Below, one piece after another: positions 1 to 10,972 of a stretch of 64,000 bases of DNA. The stretch is from Siphlonurus alternatus (lineage: Eukaryota; Arthropoda; Insecta; Ephemeroptera; Siphlonuridae), in the NCBI GenBank assembly GCA_949825025.1, contig OX463784.1, forward strand, positions 2,505,168-2,569,167, given 5' to 3'. How positions within the stretch are numbered: the first letter of the stretch is position 1; each line of letters begins with the position of its first letter. The notes below the pieces were generated by a model that made no database searches, had not been told where the DNA came from, and saw nothing but the letters and a program-made list of their open reading frames with translations. The position numbers were made by a program, and so were the translations under genes.

Positions 1-63
1 TGTATTTTGGGACCTTTGGGGAGGGGGCGATTGCCCCCATCGCCCCCCCTTGATACGCGCCTG
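1..63. mobile_element. 3' terminus of a hAT-like non-autonomous element
   Basis: The first 63 bases are C/G-run rich and end in ATACGCGCCTG. This resembles the ends of other short elements here (6459-6580, 12812-13314, 33725-33877), whose ends read CAGGCG... or ...CGCCTG. Only one end is in the window, so no target duplication can be tested. Confidence 0.3.
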
Positions 64-108
64 ATAGAGCGTGTAAAGTAGTTATGCAATTAACCTTGAT
101 TTTTTTTA

Positions 109-355
109 AGATTTTTTAGAGCCCGGGAATTATTTTTAAAAAAAGATTGAAAGTCCTTTTTGTGAAGTCACAAGGCTATCTTTTTTAATAAGGAGTGGCG
201 TCTCGTGACGTCACAAAAAGAACTTTCAAATTTTTTTTTTTAAAAATACTTCCCGGGCTCTAAAAAATCTGAAAATAAACAGGTTAGCATAACTCTGCAA
301 CTTCTACTTCTGCAATAATAATAAAAAAGAAAAAAAAAATGAGGTTCGATACTTC
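109..355. repeat. Foldback family A, copy 1 (CRE-bearing hairpin)
   Basis: Arms at about 109-178 and 203-270 are inverted copies (AGAGCCCGGGAA... and ...TTCCCGGGCTCT). The right flank reads GCATAACTCTGCAAC...TCTGCAATAA, as in the other members of this family. One TGACGTCA lies at 206-213. The LTR element at 382 sits just beyond its right end. Confidence 0.6.
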
Positions 356-381
356 ATTACATTTTTTTAAATTGTTATTCT

Positions 382-665
382 TGTAACCTCCTATATTAAT
401 AATGTTCCGAGTGAGATCGGTGACTCTGCAGATAAACGTGCAGACTCTGCATTCAGCCAACCTGGCAGTGCAGAAGTGTAATATGCAAGTGAGGATTCCT
501 ACGCCAGCCACGAGCGCGCGAGCGTCTCGTGCGTCTGCCGCTAGGCAGGCGCGGTTGTCTGTATATAATAGAAGTTTAATAAATAATTTTAGGGTAATCG
601 CGTGTATGAGTTAATCTAACCCCAGTTTATTGAGTAGCTATTATACAGCAAAAAGATCTGTTACA
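382..665 (+). repeat. 5' LTR
   Basis: 284 bp, 5'-TGTAACC...TGTTACA-3'. It holds TATATAATAG at about 559 and GC-rich motifs around 508-550 that could act as the U3 promoter. The short open frame inside it also occurs in the right LTR and is not a gene. Confidence 0.85.
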
Positions 666-685
666 TTGGTGTCGAGAAGTGGGAT
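666..685 (+). other. Primer binding site of the LTR element
   Basis: TTGGTGTCGAGAAGTGGGAT directly abuts the left LTR. The TGG complements a tRNA 3' CCA end, as expected for a minus-strand primer site. The priming tRNA cannot be named without a tRNA set from this species. Confidence 0.6.
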
Positions 686-3600
686 GCCATATCTTCAAAT
701 GGCATTCGAACATTTTAATTAAAGCTACTATATAAAGTGGGCATTTTAATGGCTTAAAAAGTGCGCGTAAAAATAAGTCGGTAGAATTAACAAGAATTTA
801 TTACAATTTTTTGACTAATCTTCGGGGCAACGTTATTTTAATCACAGTACTCCAGACGACGGAAAAGTGCAGTATTTTTAAAGGAGGGAGACATATGATC
901 AACGTGGAAAAATTTAAAGTAAGATATCATCAATACCGTGGTTCAGCGTTCATCATGAAGATTCGAGGACCGCATCAATTCAACTTCATGCAACAGTTAG
1001 AGTTCGTCGCAGAAGACATCCCCCATCGAGAGGGCTTGCGGACCACGTCGTTGTCCAAGATGTTCTTCGACTCCAGGAGGAGCGCGGTGCCATGATCGAG
1101 GACCATTCAGAGCTTCGTCGTGTACAACCGGACCATGTAGTCGTCCGACCACGTCAAAGAGAGTGAAAAGTGGTAAGTTTGACCCACATTTATTATAATT
1201 TGTTTTAATGTAAGTGCGGCACATTGAGTTTACTGTAATTTTCGTTCAAATAATTAATAAATAATGAAAATGCAAAGTTTTTTTTCCCATTTAGTGGGAT
1301 TGTATTTGTTGATTGCAATAATTGTGAGGCAAAATAAATTATATTTAAAAATAAATGTGAACGTTCATTGAAAATATACAGCAAATAAGACGATGTTTAG
1401 AACGAAGCACAAGTTTCAATAGTGGATTTAAAGTGCATTTTTCTCATGAGAGTTTAATTTATACTGGCTTGGAGATTTTAAAAGGCTAAATAAATAATGC
1501 ATATGAGTATACTAGTATTACATGCAATTATATTTTTCGTATCATGTGGTGTTTGTCGCTCGTGAAGTAAATTGTAAACAATGATGTTTATAATCAATGA
1601 GGGAACAAGTAGTGTTATTCTTAAAGCTGAAATTTGCGTATCAGCTGGGATATTAAATTTCAAAGGAGTACACACATAAAAAATGTAATTAAATTGCTGA
1701 TAATGTACATTAAAAATGTTTTGTTTTTTACCAGCATAATGGTAAAATAATTTTAACATGCCAAATCCTTTATTCATGTTTTCTTTTCTTGTTTTATATT
1801 TAAAATAAAGAAAAAGAGAGTTAGTAAAATGCAACACATTATTTTTTTTAAACTAAATTGTTTGATGTCAGCGTGGAGAAAAAATCTGTGAAATTATTTT
1901 GAGCTAATTAATTGAGCTGTTGAAATTGTGGCTGTAGAATGTCAGAACTTGGTATTTAATAAAGTTTTTTTTAATAGAAGGAGTACTTGTACCGCTTGCT
2001 GTAGGTATATATCCTGCAAAGGTTACTGTATGAATCTCTAAACAGACTGAGTTTAATTCAAGTTTGTGGTTTTAAGCAGTCGATAAAACGTTGGTTTTTA
2101 AGTTATTTATATGCTTGTTTAAAAAGATGTACAGTTTCAAGCATTATTTTTATTTTAATTGAGATAAAATTATGTAGTTCTTTTTGTGGTACAATTCTGT
2201 GATAATTATTATCAGTTTTTATTATTATTTTCGTGAAGTAAATATTTCTCTCATTTTTTAATTTAAAATGTTCAATAATGCTACAATATTTCTGGTTAAT
2301 TTACTTAATTATTTTTAATGCTATAAGAATACGAGCCACATGCAGTCATGTATGTTTTTACACTAGTTGAAAGTTTTATCACAACTTTTTAGTAACAAAT
2401 CGGTAACTGTAATAAGAGGGAACTATTCAGTTAAATTTTGAAGAAGCAACTCAATTAATGGGTAAAAGTGAAATAAGCACATAGAGACACGCATATTATG
2501 TGTAGCATGCCGGAGCAGTGTAATTGTATGCTATTGTGAAATATGACCGCGCAACATACCACGTCAGGTAGAGCGTGAGGCAAGCCAGTGCGGGTTTTTC
2601 CGTATCAAGGAAAAGGAAGTGATACGATGTTGAGTTTTACATATTTTTCGCCCAAGGGTGGCGATATGCTCCGAAAGTAAAAGAGTAATTAAGGCATGCG
2701 TGGTACAGCTATCGATGTAGCTACTTGTTAAACAATGGGCAGTAGTAAAAGCATTTGAAGATTTTCTGTGGCGGCAGATTATCTGTAGCCAAATGTGCAG
2801 CATTTTTAATTTGTTGATGCCTTGGGATTCGCCAGTCCCTGCATGGGGCGCTAACCAACATATATTACCTGATGCTACTTGTTTTTTGTCTAATCCTCCA
2901 GAGGATACAAGTTCTTATTGGTAGAGGTTACCTAATGAGTAAATAGAAGCACGCAAATGAATTATTATTGAGCAGTAAAATGTTTATTTATCGCGAACGC
3001 GCGAGTGTGAGCTGCAAGGACAGCCAATTTATTTTGCTATAATGCAAAGATGTACTGCTATACTGAAATAAATAGTAATGATGGAGGTACGTGCTAAATA
3101 AAAGTATGCCTAATAGATGCGTGAATGCGTGCAATGCAATGGACATTGGTTGTGTCTATAATTTTTGATGTGGCTTTTGAGACTGCGAATATTAACTAAT
3201 AAAAAAGGTAGTCGTTTTTGTGAGTTGCGTATATAAATAAGATGCATTTATACAGTTCCCAAATAAATTAATTAATAAATAAAATTTAATAAAACAGTTG
3301 TGAGATGTTCCAATAAAATATAATATATGTGTGCAAATAACACAGTAAAAGTACTCATATGCCAGCCAGTTAGTTAAAAAATAAAATTACAGGCCAAATT
3401 TCAGATGTTAAAATAAAATATTATATTGATGTTTATTTTGTATACGATCATGTGTTTTAAATAATATGCTACAGTAAAAATCCAGTTACAAAATATTTAT
3501 AAAGAATTTAAAAACAGTGATGTGTTTTTTCTTGCAAGTTGTTATTAATATTCATTGATAAAATAAAATGTAGATAATTTTTTGCTTTCAGCTGTGTAAA

Positions 3601-4138
3601 ATTTCACAGTATGTACTTTATGTTCAGTGTCCTTTATTTGACATTGAAATTTGCAGTGTAAGTTTCACGTGCATTAATTGCAGAGCAGGAAGCGTGCTAG
3701 AGTCCAGCAAGTAAGATGCTGACAGAAGCGCATAGTTGTAACTTCCTACACTTGCGGCTTTCGGAAATGTTAATGAAATAACTATAATGAATTTGTGCAT
3801 CAAAGTTTTGAATTTGCATAATTTGTTAATTTAATTAATGTGCCTGTACAATAAAATTTCTATAAAGCCTACGTAATTATTTTGAAGTGTACTGTGGGTC
3901 AAACCTCTGCCAAACGAGATACCGCCTTTTCGTTTTCTTGTTTCAGATAACTACGCGAGGAGCAGCGTATCGTCAGGAGTGAACAAGATCCAAGGATTAC
4001 AACATGGAATAAAAATATTGTTGATTTTTTTTTTAAATGTGCATGGAATATTTACTTGCAATGAGTCATACTAAATTTTAAAAGTTTTTTTTAATGGTAA
4101 AACTATTTTTTTCTCATTTTGAGGACAAAATGTTATCC

Positions 4139-4150
4139 GCGGGGGGAGTC
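4139..4150 (+). other. Polypurine tract of the LTR element
   Basis: GCGGGGGGAGT lies immediately upstream of the right LTR and marks the plus-strand priming position. It also orients the element as plus-strand. Confidence 0.6.
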
Positions 4151-4151
4151 A

Positions 4152-4435
4152 TGTAACCTCCTATATTAATAATGTTCCGAGTGAGATCGGTGACTCTGCA
4201 GATAAACGTGCAGACTCTGCATTCAGCCAACCTGGCAGTGCAGAAGTGTAATATGCAAGTGAGGATTCCTACGCCAGCCACGAGCGCGCGAGCGTCTCGT
4301 ACGTCTGCCGCTAGGCAGGCGCGGTTGTCTGTATATAATAGAAGTTTAATAAATAATTTTAGGGTAATCGCGTGTATGAGTTAAACTAACCCCAGTTTAT
4401 TGAGTAGCTATGGTACAGAGAAAAGCGCTGTTACA
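4152..4435 (+). repeat. 3' LTR
   Basis: Same length and ends as the 382-665 LTR. Most of the differences cluster in the last 30 bases (TGGTACAGAGAAAAGCGCTG against TTATACAGCAAAAAGATCTG). Confidence 0.85.
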
Positions 4436-4437
4436 TT

Positions 4438-4525
4438 ACTGCCAGGTTGGCTGAATGCAGAGTCTGCACGTTTATCTGCAGAGTCACCGATCTCACTCGG
4501 AACATTATTAATATAGGAGGTTACA
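4438..4525 (-). repeat. Inverted partial LTR abutting the 3' LTR
   Basis: The reverse complement of this stretch matches the first ~88 bases of the LTR, from TGTAACC to CTGGCAGT. It is followed by TTCT (4526-4529), the same four bases that precede the left LTR (378-381). This suggests the LTR-interior-LTR-inverted fragment integrated as one unit. Confidence 0.8.
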
Positions 4526-4559
4526 TTCTTATAGGTCTTCATATAAATTTGTTAACTCA

Positions 4560-5710
4560 TATAACGACTGCATGAATTTCTTGAAGCGCATCAACTCCTG
4601 ATACATCGTGGGAATATGTTCAAGCGACTCTGCTTGAATCTTTCAAGTAACTCTGCTCGAAACATTCAAGCAATACTACCTGAACGGTTCACGCAAGCTC
4701 ACACTAAACTTTTAGATACTTAGTCCAAGTACAATTTTTGTACTTTTTTTGATTCTGTTTAATCACTACATATTTTGTACTTGGATAAAGTACTTAATTC
4801 AGCTTTTACAAAAAAAGTACTGAAAAGAAGTTTCAGTACAAAAAAATGTATTTTATTTACTCCATTTAATCACATCTTTTTTCCAAAAAAAAAAAGTACT
4901 GACTTCATTAATGTACTGAAAGAACATGTATTGTTTAACGCTAACGTAATGCATTATTTTTTGAATTTATATCTGACGCTTGTCAAAAAATGCATATTGT
5001 CTTTATTTTACCTGCTGTATGTATTAGTACATATTAGATGTATTAATTAACAGTTAAGAAAAAAGTAATATGTAATGATTTAGCCCACAAGGATAAAATA
5101 ACAGTGATATTTTATTGTATTATTTATTACTTAATACCTTATATACGATTAAAAAAATTCAATAAAATTGAATGGCAATGCAAACAAAAGTCAAAATTTA
5201 GTTAACAAGTAATTATATATATTATATGATGCATAGTAATATTGACTGCATGCAGAAGAACAAATTTTTTCACACACATTAAAGCTTACCCTTCTCGTAA
5301 AATTTGATCGATTTCGATTGAAACTAAACAATCCATTGCACATTACAAACGTATATTCATAGTTGAGATTCTCTATATAAAACATCCCTAACGGTTAAGA
5401 TTACTATAATTAATCACTAATTACTAGCAGTCACTGATTGCACGGTCTCATATGTTTTGAACTTCCGGTTTTTTACGCCACTGTGGCAACTCATTGAACT
5501 TAAATTTCAGTACTTTTATTAAAAAAATGTACTGAATTTGTTTTGTACTTAAAAAAATGTACTGAATTTTTTTTGTAATTAAATTAAGTACATTAATTTT
5601 TTAATTACTTCAAACACAGTGCAATTTCAAGAAAGTACTTAAATTAATGTCTTTTTTAAAGTAATTAAAACCCATTCAGTATCTAAGAATTAAGAGTGAG
5701 CGCTGTGAAA
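4560..5710. repeat. GTAC-rich foldback, family F (long copy)
   Basis: The flanks mirror each other: CACTAAACTTTTAGATACTTAG near 4700 and CAGTATCTAAGAATTAAGAGTGAG near 5680. The interior is dominated by AAGTAC/GTACTT words in both orientations. A shorter relative is at 18663-18995. No coding region. Confidence 0.5.
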
Positions 5711-5823
5711 ACTTTAGCCGCGTAATTTATTTCTCCTTTTATGAATTTTTAAAATTACATTTCACTTTTCACTAAATAATAATATTGATCTTTTACATAG
5801 GTTTTATTTTGTCCTGTTTTATC

Positions 5824-5827
5824 ACCC

Positions 5828-5871
<44 letters not shown>
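5824..5871. repeat. C-run followed by T-run
   Basis: About ten Cs followed by more than thirty Ts; simple sequence. In reverse orientation this could be the tail of an undetected retroposon. Confidence 0.8.
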
Positions 5872-5872
<1 letters not shown>

Positions 5873-5918
5873 ATTGGACATAGTATATCATAAATTTATT
5901 TAGACTTTTCATATGAAA

Positions 5919-7075
5919 ATTAATTCACGACATTTTCTTTAAAAGTGGCAAAGTGAAATTTCAACTGGAAGCTGCAAAAACTTATCCAGCAAAATTATTT
6001 CTTATTACAAAGTTCCAATTTTATTTATAAAATAACACTGCCAAACCCTGACCTACGTATAACTTTCCTTGATATTTATGATCTCCTGATACTGTAAGAA
6101 AGAACTTGTAGCGTTACCTGAACTCGAATCTTCAAGAACCGTTCACGTAACCTTTTATCTGAACGGTTCACGCCAGCCACTGCGCTTGCGTGAAGTGACT
6201 TCACGCGACTTCACGCATAGCAAGCGCTGCGGCAAATTTAACCCACGGTGTTACGTAATTTTTCACGTGTAGTAAAATTTGTCCATAAAAGTGAAATCCC
6301 TGACGCGTCCTGTGAAATGAAATTGCTGGAAGTTCGTGAAATGAAATGTGAGGTTTCATTTGGAGCTGTATTGTACAGGAGGGAAGGATCGAATTAACCT
6401 GATAGATTATTTGTGTGCAGTCTGTGGTGCAAAATATTATATTATTGCCATATAATTACAGGCGTGGATCCAAGGGGGGGGAGGCGACCACCCTTCCCCA
6501 AAAGGTCCCAAAATACACTGAAGGTGTTACCTTGCACCCCTCCCCTCTCCTCCCAGAGCCGCGAGCGGGATCCGCCACTGATAATATATTTAATTCCTGC
6601 AAAACCCTGCGTGATGACAATCATTAACAAGCTAGGATAAAATCCAATCTGTTCGTTATATTAACTATCAGGCAGGTTATTTTTTTGTATGTAAAAAGAT
6701 AACCCTTGTAGCAAGTTGCTACACTATAGCGTCACGCACGCAAAACACCCTGCACAGAGCGTAAAATGACCTCCTTCAGAAAAGTCATACTACTACTTTT
6801 GTGCTGGTGATTTCACTTCGTATGAGGGAGGTCAAAAGACTTTCTGAGGGAGTTTTTTTAAAACTCCTAAAAGGTGATCATTTTACCCACTGTGTATTAG
6901 GAGATCATAAATATCAAGAGAAGTTACGTAGGTCAAGGTGTGATAGTTTTTTTTTCTTTTTTTTTTCTTAAATTAGATCGAGAATAACAAGAAGTAGGAA
7001 CAAATAATTTTGCTGGATATTAAGTTTTTATTTCAGTCGAAATTTTGTATTATTATTTTTTTAAATAAAATGACA
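5919..7075. repeat. Inverted repeat, arms ~165 bp, around a ~800-bp spacer
   Basis: 5935-6083 and 6892-7060 are diverged inverted copies. Shared landmarks are TATCCAGCAAAATTATTT, TTGACCTACGTA and TTGATATTTATGATCTCCT, one set being the complement of the other. The spacer holds direct TTCACGCGACTTCACGC words and the small element at 6459-6580. No gene seen. Confidence 0.6.
6459..6580. mobile_element. Short hAT-like MITE
   Basis: The ends are CAGGCGTGGATCC and GGATCCGCCACTG, an imperfect terminal inverted repeat typical of hAT-like miniature elements. The flanking 8-mers (TATAATTA and ATAATATA) are only similar, so the target duplication is not clean. Overlapping short frames across it are not genes. 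Confidence 0.5.
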
Positions 7076-7112
7076 TGAAAAGTTTACATAAAATTATGAC
7101 ACCATACCATAT

Positions 7113-7395
7113 AATCAAATCAAATCAAATCAAATCAAATCAAATCAAATCAAATCATTTTATTAATCTTCCTAGAAGACAAGTCACAGAGATACAACAA
7201 ATATACATAGAATAGAAAAAAAAATTATCTTGCAAAAAAGTCATCAATTTTGTACACATTTTTTTCAAATAAAAAACACTTCACTTGCTTTTTAAAAATA
7301 TTAATGTTCTCTTCACTTTTTATATCTTGAGGCAGATTATTAAAAAACAATTTCGCAGAATACATTAGACCATTCTCATATGCTGCAAGGGGGGA
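7113..7395 (-). pseudogene. LINE ORF2 3' end with (TGATT)n tail
   Basis: Read on the minus strand, 7390 to 7225 encodes a LINE-like C-terminus. It contains LFFNNLPQDIKSEENINIF, then KKQVKCFLFEKNVYKIDDFF, then a stop. A short 3' UTR ends in a pentanucleotide microsatellite (7113-7157). A 'NLP..IK....F.K..K..L' end is common at the C-terminus of CR1/Jockey-type non-LTR retrotransposons. It is a 5'-truncated copy. Confidence 0.65.
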
Positions 7396-7523
7396 TAATG
7401 CTAAAAAGGGGGGATGATAATAAACAAATGAAATCTATCTAGAAAATAATAATTATTTTTACTCTTCGTTCAAAATGAATGCTAGCTCTCGCTTTATATA
7501 ACCTTATCATGGCATATACATTG

Positions 7524-8260
7524 CAGGGTGTTTACTTTGATTTGAACGTTTTAAAGTGATAATTATGGAATGAAGTTCGATGGTAATATAGACATGTCAT
7601 ACATCAAATTAAAGCTTCCATTTTAACATTTTCAAAACTTGCATCATAAATTGCATGTGCGGACTTGTCTTGTTTTGAGATGAAAAAGAAACAAAAATGA
7701 GCCGTTTTTTTGTTCAAATATCGGTGGTAACATGAAATTAACTGTTGAATCCTTCACTGGATTGCAAGGTTGGTGTGGGAGTGATATGTAATACGTTTGG
7801 TCAATTTTCCTTAGATCACCAAAGTAAAGCAACACAAGACTGTTTTGTGGTTGGATGGGTGACCATTTAAACAAAAATTGCACTTCTCCTATCCAGGGGT
7901 AACGCTTTTTACCACAATGTGGTTTTTCTACGAATTTTAACCATTCCATTTCTGTTTCTGGTTCATTGACAAAATTTGAAGATGCATGTGGCATTCATCC
8001 TGACAAATTTCCACGTTGCGATCAGTCACATTAAAATGCCATTTAATTTCATGTTACCACCGATATTTGAACAAAAAAACAGCTCATCTTTGTTTCTTTT
8101 TCGTCTCAAAAACAGACAAGTCCGCACATGTAATTTATGATGCAAGTTTTGAAAATGTTAAAATGTAAGCTTTAATTTGATGTATGACATGTCTATATTA
8201 CCATCGAACTTCATTTCTTAATTATCACTTTAAAACGTTCAAATCAAAGTAAACACCCTG
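7524..8260. mobile_element. Palindromic MITE (CAGGGTGTTTAC ends), family G
   Basis: The arms (about 7524-7750 and 8025-8260) are near-perfect inverted copies with ends CAGGGTGTTTACTTTGATTT and its complement. Ends beginning CAGGGTGT are seen in mariner-like miniature elements. The palindrome centre is replaced by a 5S-SINE fragment. The longest open frame across it runs through the SINE and is not a gene. Confidence 0.75.
7755..8010 (+). mobile_element. 5S rRNA-derived SINE inside the family G palindrome
   Basis: TTAGATCACCAAAGTAAAGC and GTGGTTGGATGGGTGACC are the A-box and C-box regions of a 5S-type internal pol III promoter. They match the better copies at 21741 and 27549. The copy is diverged and lacks an A-rich tail. 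Confidence 0.65.
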
Positions 8261-8263
8261 TAC

Positions 8264-8586
8264 ATCTATAATTTATTGCAAGTATTTTTCTCACGGCTTT
8301 TATGTATGACAATTGTTAGTAAAAAAGTATAATACATTGGGATAATTTTATAGAGACTCTCTCGGTGAATGACAAAATAAGGTCATTATGTAACAATTAT
8401 TTTGACGTAAAACTCTATAAATGAACATACAATTCGAAAACCATGACGCGAAGGAAAAACAAAACAATTTCGTATAGCATTTCACAAAGATTTTTTTTTT
8501 TTTTTACTTCCATTTTTCAACTACGTTGATTACTACATATACACTGTATATATAACTATTATATGACCTATAGATAATACGTAACT
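8264..8586. other. AT-rich spacer, nothing recognised
   Basis: No coding exon, RNA gene or clear repeat is seen between the palindrome and the putative promoter, apart from a T-run near 8490. Confidence 0.5.
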
Positions 8587-8589
8587 CTC

Positions 8590-8645
8590 ATTGGCCAACC
8601 TTGTCTGAAATTTATATAAAAGCTGAAAATTCAAGTGGAAAATTA
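8590..8645 (+). promoter_or_regulatory. CCAAT/TATA core promoter of the micropeptide candidate
   Basis: ATTGG (an inverted CCAAT box) at about 8590 is followed by TATATAAAAG at 8613-8622. An ATG in a favourable context (ACCATGG) lies 40 bases further on. The spacing is right for a start site near 8643-8650. No transcript evidence is available. Confidence 0.5.
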
Positions 8646-8661
8646 ACATTTCTCTAAAACC

Positions 8662-9718
<1,057 letters not shown>

Positions 9719-9789
9719 CATGTCTCCCATAATGACTGTGTATCGGAAGAAAAGGATTAAAGTTCGATCTTAAAGTATGAACCATATCC

Positions 9790-10118
9790 TTAAAGGTATA
9801 CAGGCCTCAAATTACAAATTAGACAGACATTAAGTGTTGCTCAAGTTTATAATCAACATTCGTATTATTTTTACCTGCGAAGTTGCGCTGTAAAGAAAGT
9901 CCTTGCTGACGTCACAACTCACAGCTAGCACCGATTAGCATTGAGTTGTGACGTCATCAAGGACTTCGTGACGTCATCAAGGACTAAATTTCTTACTTTG
10001 AACTGCGACTTCGCACGGATGCATCACGCGTGGAAAAAAATGATGCGAATGTTGATTATATACTCTAAACCCACTTGGTGACTGTCTGATTTGTAATCTG
10101 AAGCCTGTATGCCTTTAA
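9790..10118. mobile_element. TTAA palindrome, family H, with three CRE octamers
   Basis: TTAAAGGTATACAGGCC at the left mirrors GGCTTC...GCCTGTATGCCTTTAA at the right, so the element is bounded by TTAA. Between them the arms pair over most of their length. TGACGTCA occurs at 9907, 9949 and 9969. A second copy lies in NSF intron 2 (32104-32442). Confidence 0.65.
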
Positions 10119-10126
10119 TAGACTAA

Positions 10127-10510
10127 GCCCACATGATGTCACTGCAACTCATATTACATACTTTACAGGAACCTGCAGCGCCGTATTGTTGTGTTGCATC
10201 AACAGCGTGTAATTAAGGGAGAAAAAGTACAAAAAATTAATTATGAATTTTATTCGGCATGTATTACATTTGTATTATTTCAATATCATCTGCTAGTTCA
10301 TAAAAAATGGATGGATAAGCTGAAACATTTATGTATCCTTAAAAATAATTAAACCTGGCAGCAAAATCAATTTTTCTATTTTTTTTTTCCAATATATATT
10401 ATGCTTTAGAGCGTACGTTTTCACACAGTAGTGGAAGGGAGGGGAGGTAAACAGCTGAGCGTTATCCTCTGTAAGCAGTACCTAATAATTTCGTGGCCCT
10501 GCAATATATT
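10127..10510. repeat. Dispersed repeat unit, copy 1 of 2
   Basis: The segment starting AGCCCACATGATGTCACTGC and ending near the GTTATCCTCTGTAAGCAG region recurs at 19692-20617. Shared words include CTTTACAGGA.CCTGC, ATTGTTGTGTTGCATCA and CATATCATCTGCTA-type sequence. The second copy carries an insertion. No open frame spans either copy. Confidence 0.6.
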
Positions 10511-10836
10511 ACGATGGCCGTCACATTTAATTGAATTAATGTCAAATTTCGTATTTTAAGACGTTGCCACATTGCGGCGCAAAATTTTAAACACTGTTGC
10601 TCGCTCGCTGATTCCTCATGTGCTCATGCATTGTACGAGCTGGCAAAGTTGCACCGCCTCCCAGCATTGCCAGCTCGCATTGAAAATACCGCCTTTTGAA
10701 GTTCGGTTTGTTTCTTTGAAGTTTAGCAACGTTGCATCCAGCCTAGAAACTAGAAATACGACCATATGGGGCTTTTAAATGTGACGGTCATTGTAGCAAG
10801 GCGCAAGGCTACTAACGTTCCTCCCGAGGTACTCAC
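10511..10836. other. CTH-like intron 4 start and flank; no further exon seen
   Basis: I searched here and further left for the CTH C-terminal half, looking for the conserved glycine/proline-rich segment that follows 'FLQN' in the family. I found none. A short inverted motif (GAGCTGGCAAAGTTGC / GCATTGCCAGCTCGC) lies at about 10628-10680. Confidence 0.5.
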
Positions 10837-10972
10837 AGTTCTGCAGGAACTTGAGACGGTCGTACAATTTCTCGTCATCCACCACCACGGCGCCCATGAT
10901 GACGTCAGCGTGTCCGTTCATGTACTTGGTCAGAGAGTACATCACGATGTGCGCGCCCAGCGACAGAGGTTT
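10837..10972 (-). CDS. CTH: CTH-like coding exon 4 (PLP lysine)
   Basis: Acceptor TGCGCAG, donor T|GTGAGT, phase 0 in and phase 1 out. It encodes KPLSLGAHIVMYSLTKYM, NGHADVIMGAVVVDDEKL and YDRLKFLQN. The phase-1 T would begin the conserved Ser of 'QNS' in the next, unseen exon. The exon's 5' 54 bases and its acceptor form the first unit of the 105-bp array. Confidence 0.92.

Larger units (their letters stand above)
382..4435 (+). mobile_element. Non-coding LTR retrotransposon derivative (LARD-like)
   Basis: Two 284-bp direct repeats at 382-665 and 4152-4435 both begin TGTAACC and end GTTACA, and differ at roughly eight positions. The left LTR is followed by a primer-binding-like TTGGTGTCGAGAAGTGGGAT. 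The right LTR is preceded by a G-rich polypurine tract, GCGGGGGGAGT. The 3.5-kb interior has no gag-pol reading frame; its longest frames are under 120 codons and resemble nothing I recognise. An interior of this size bounded by PBS and PPT but without coding capacity fits a large retrotransposon derivative mobilised in trans. The PPT context (GAGGACAAAATG then a G run) looks Ty3/Gypsy-like, which is inference. Confidence 0.85.

Noticed and set aside
402..614. 70-codon frame repeated at 4172-4384
   Set aside because: It lies wholly within the LTR and is identical in both because the LTRs are. It probably is not translated.
7644..7994. 116-codon minus-strand frame
   Set aside because: It crosses a palindrome arm and a 5S-SINE; no codon bias or homology recognised.
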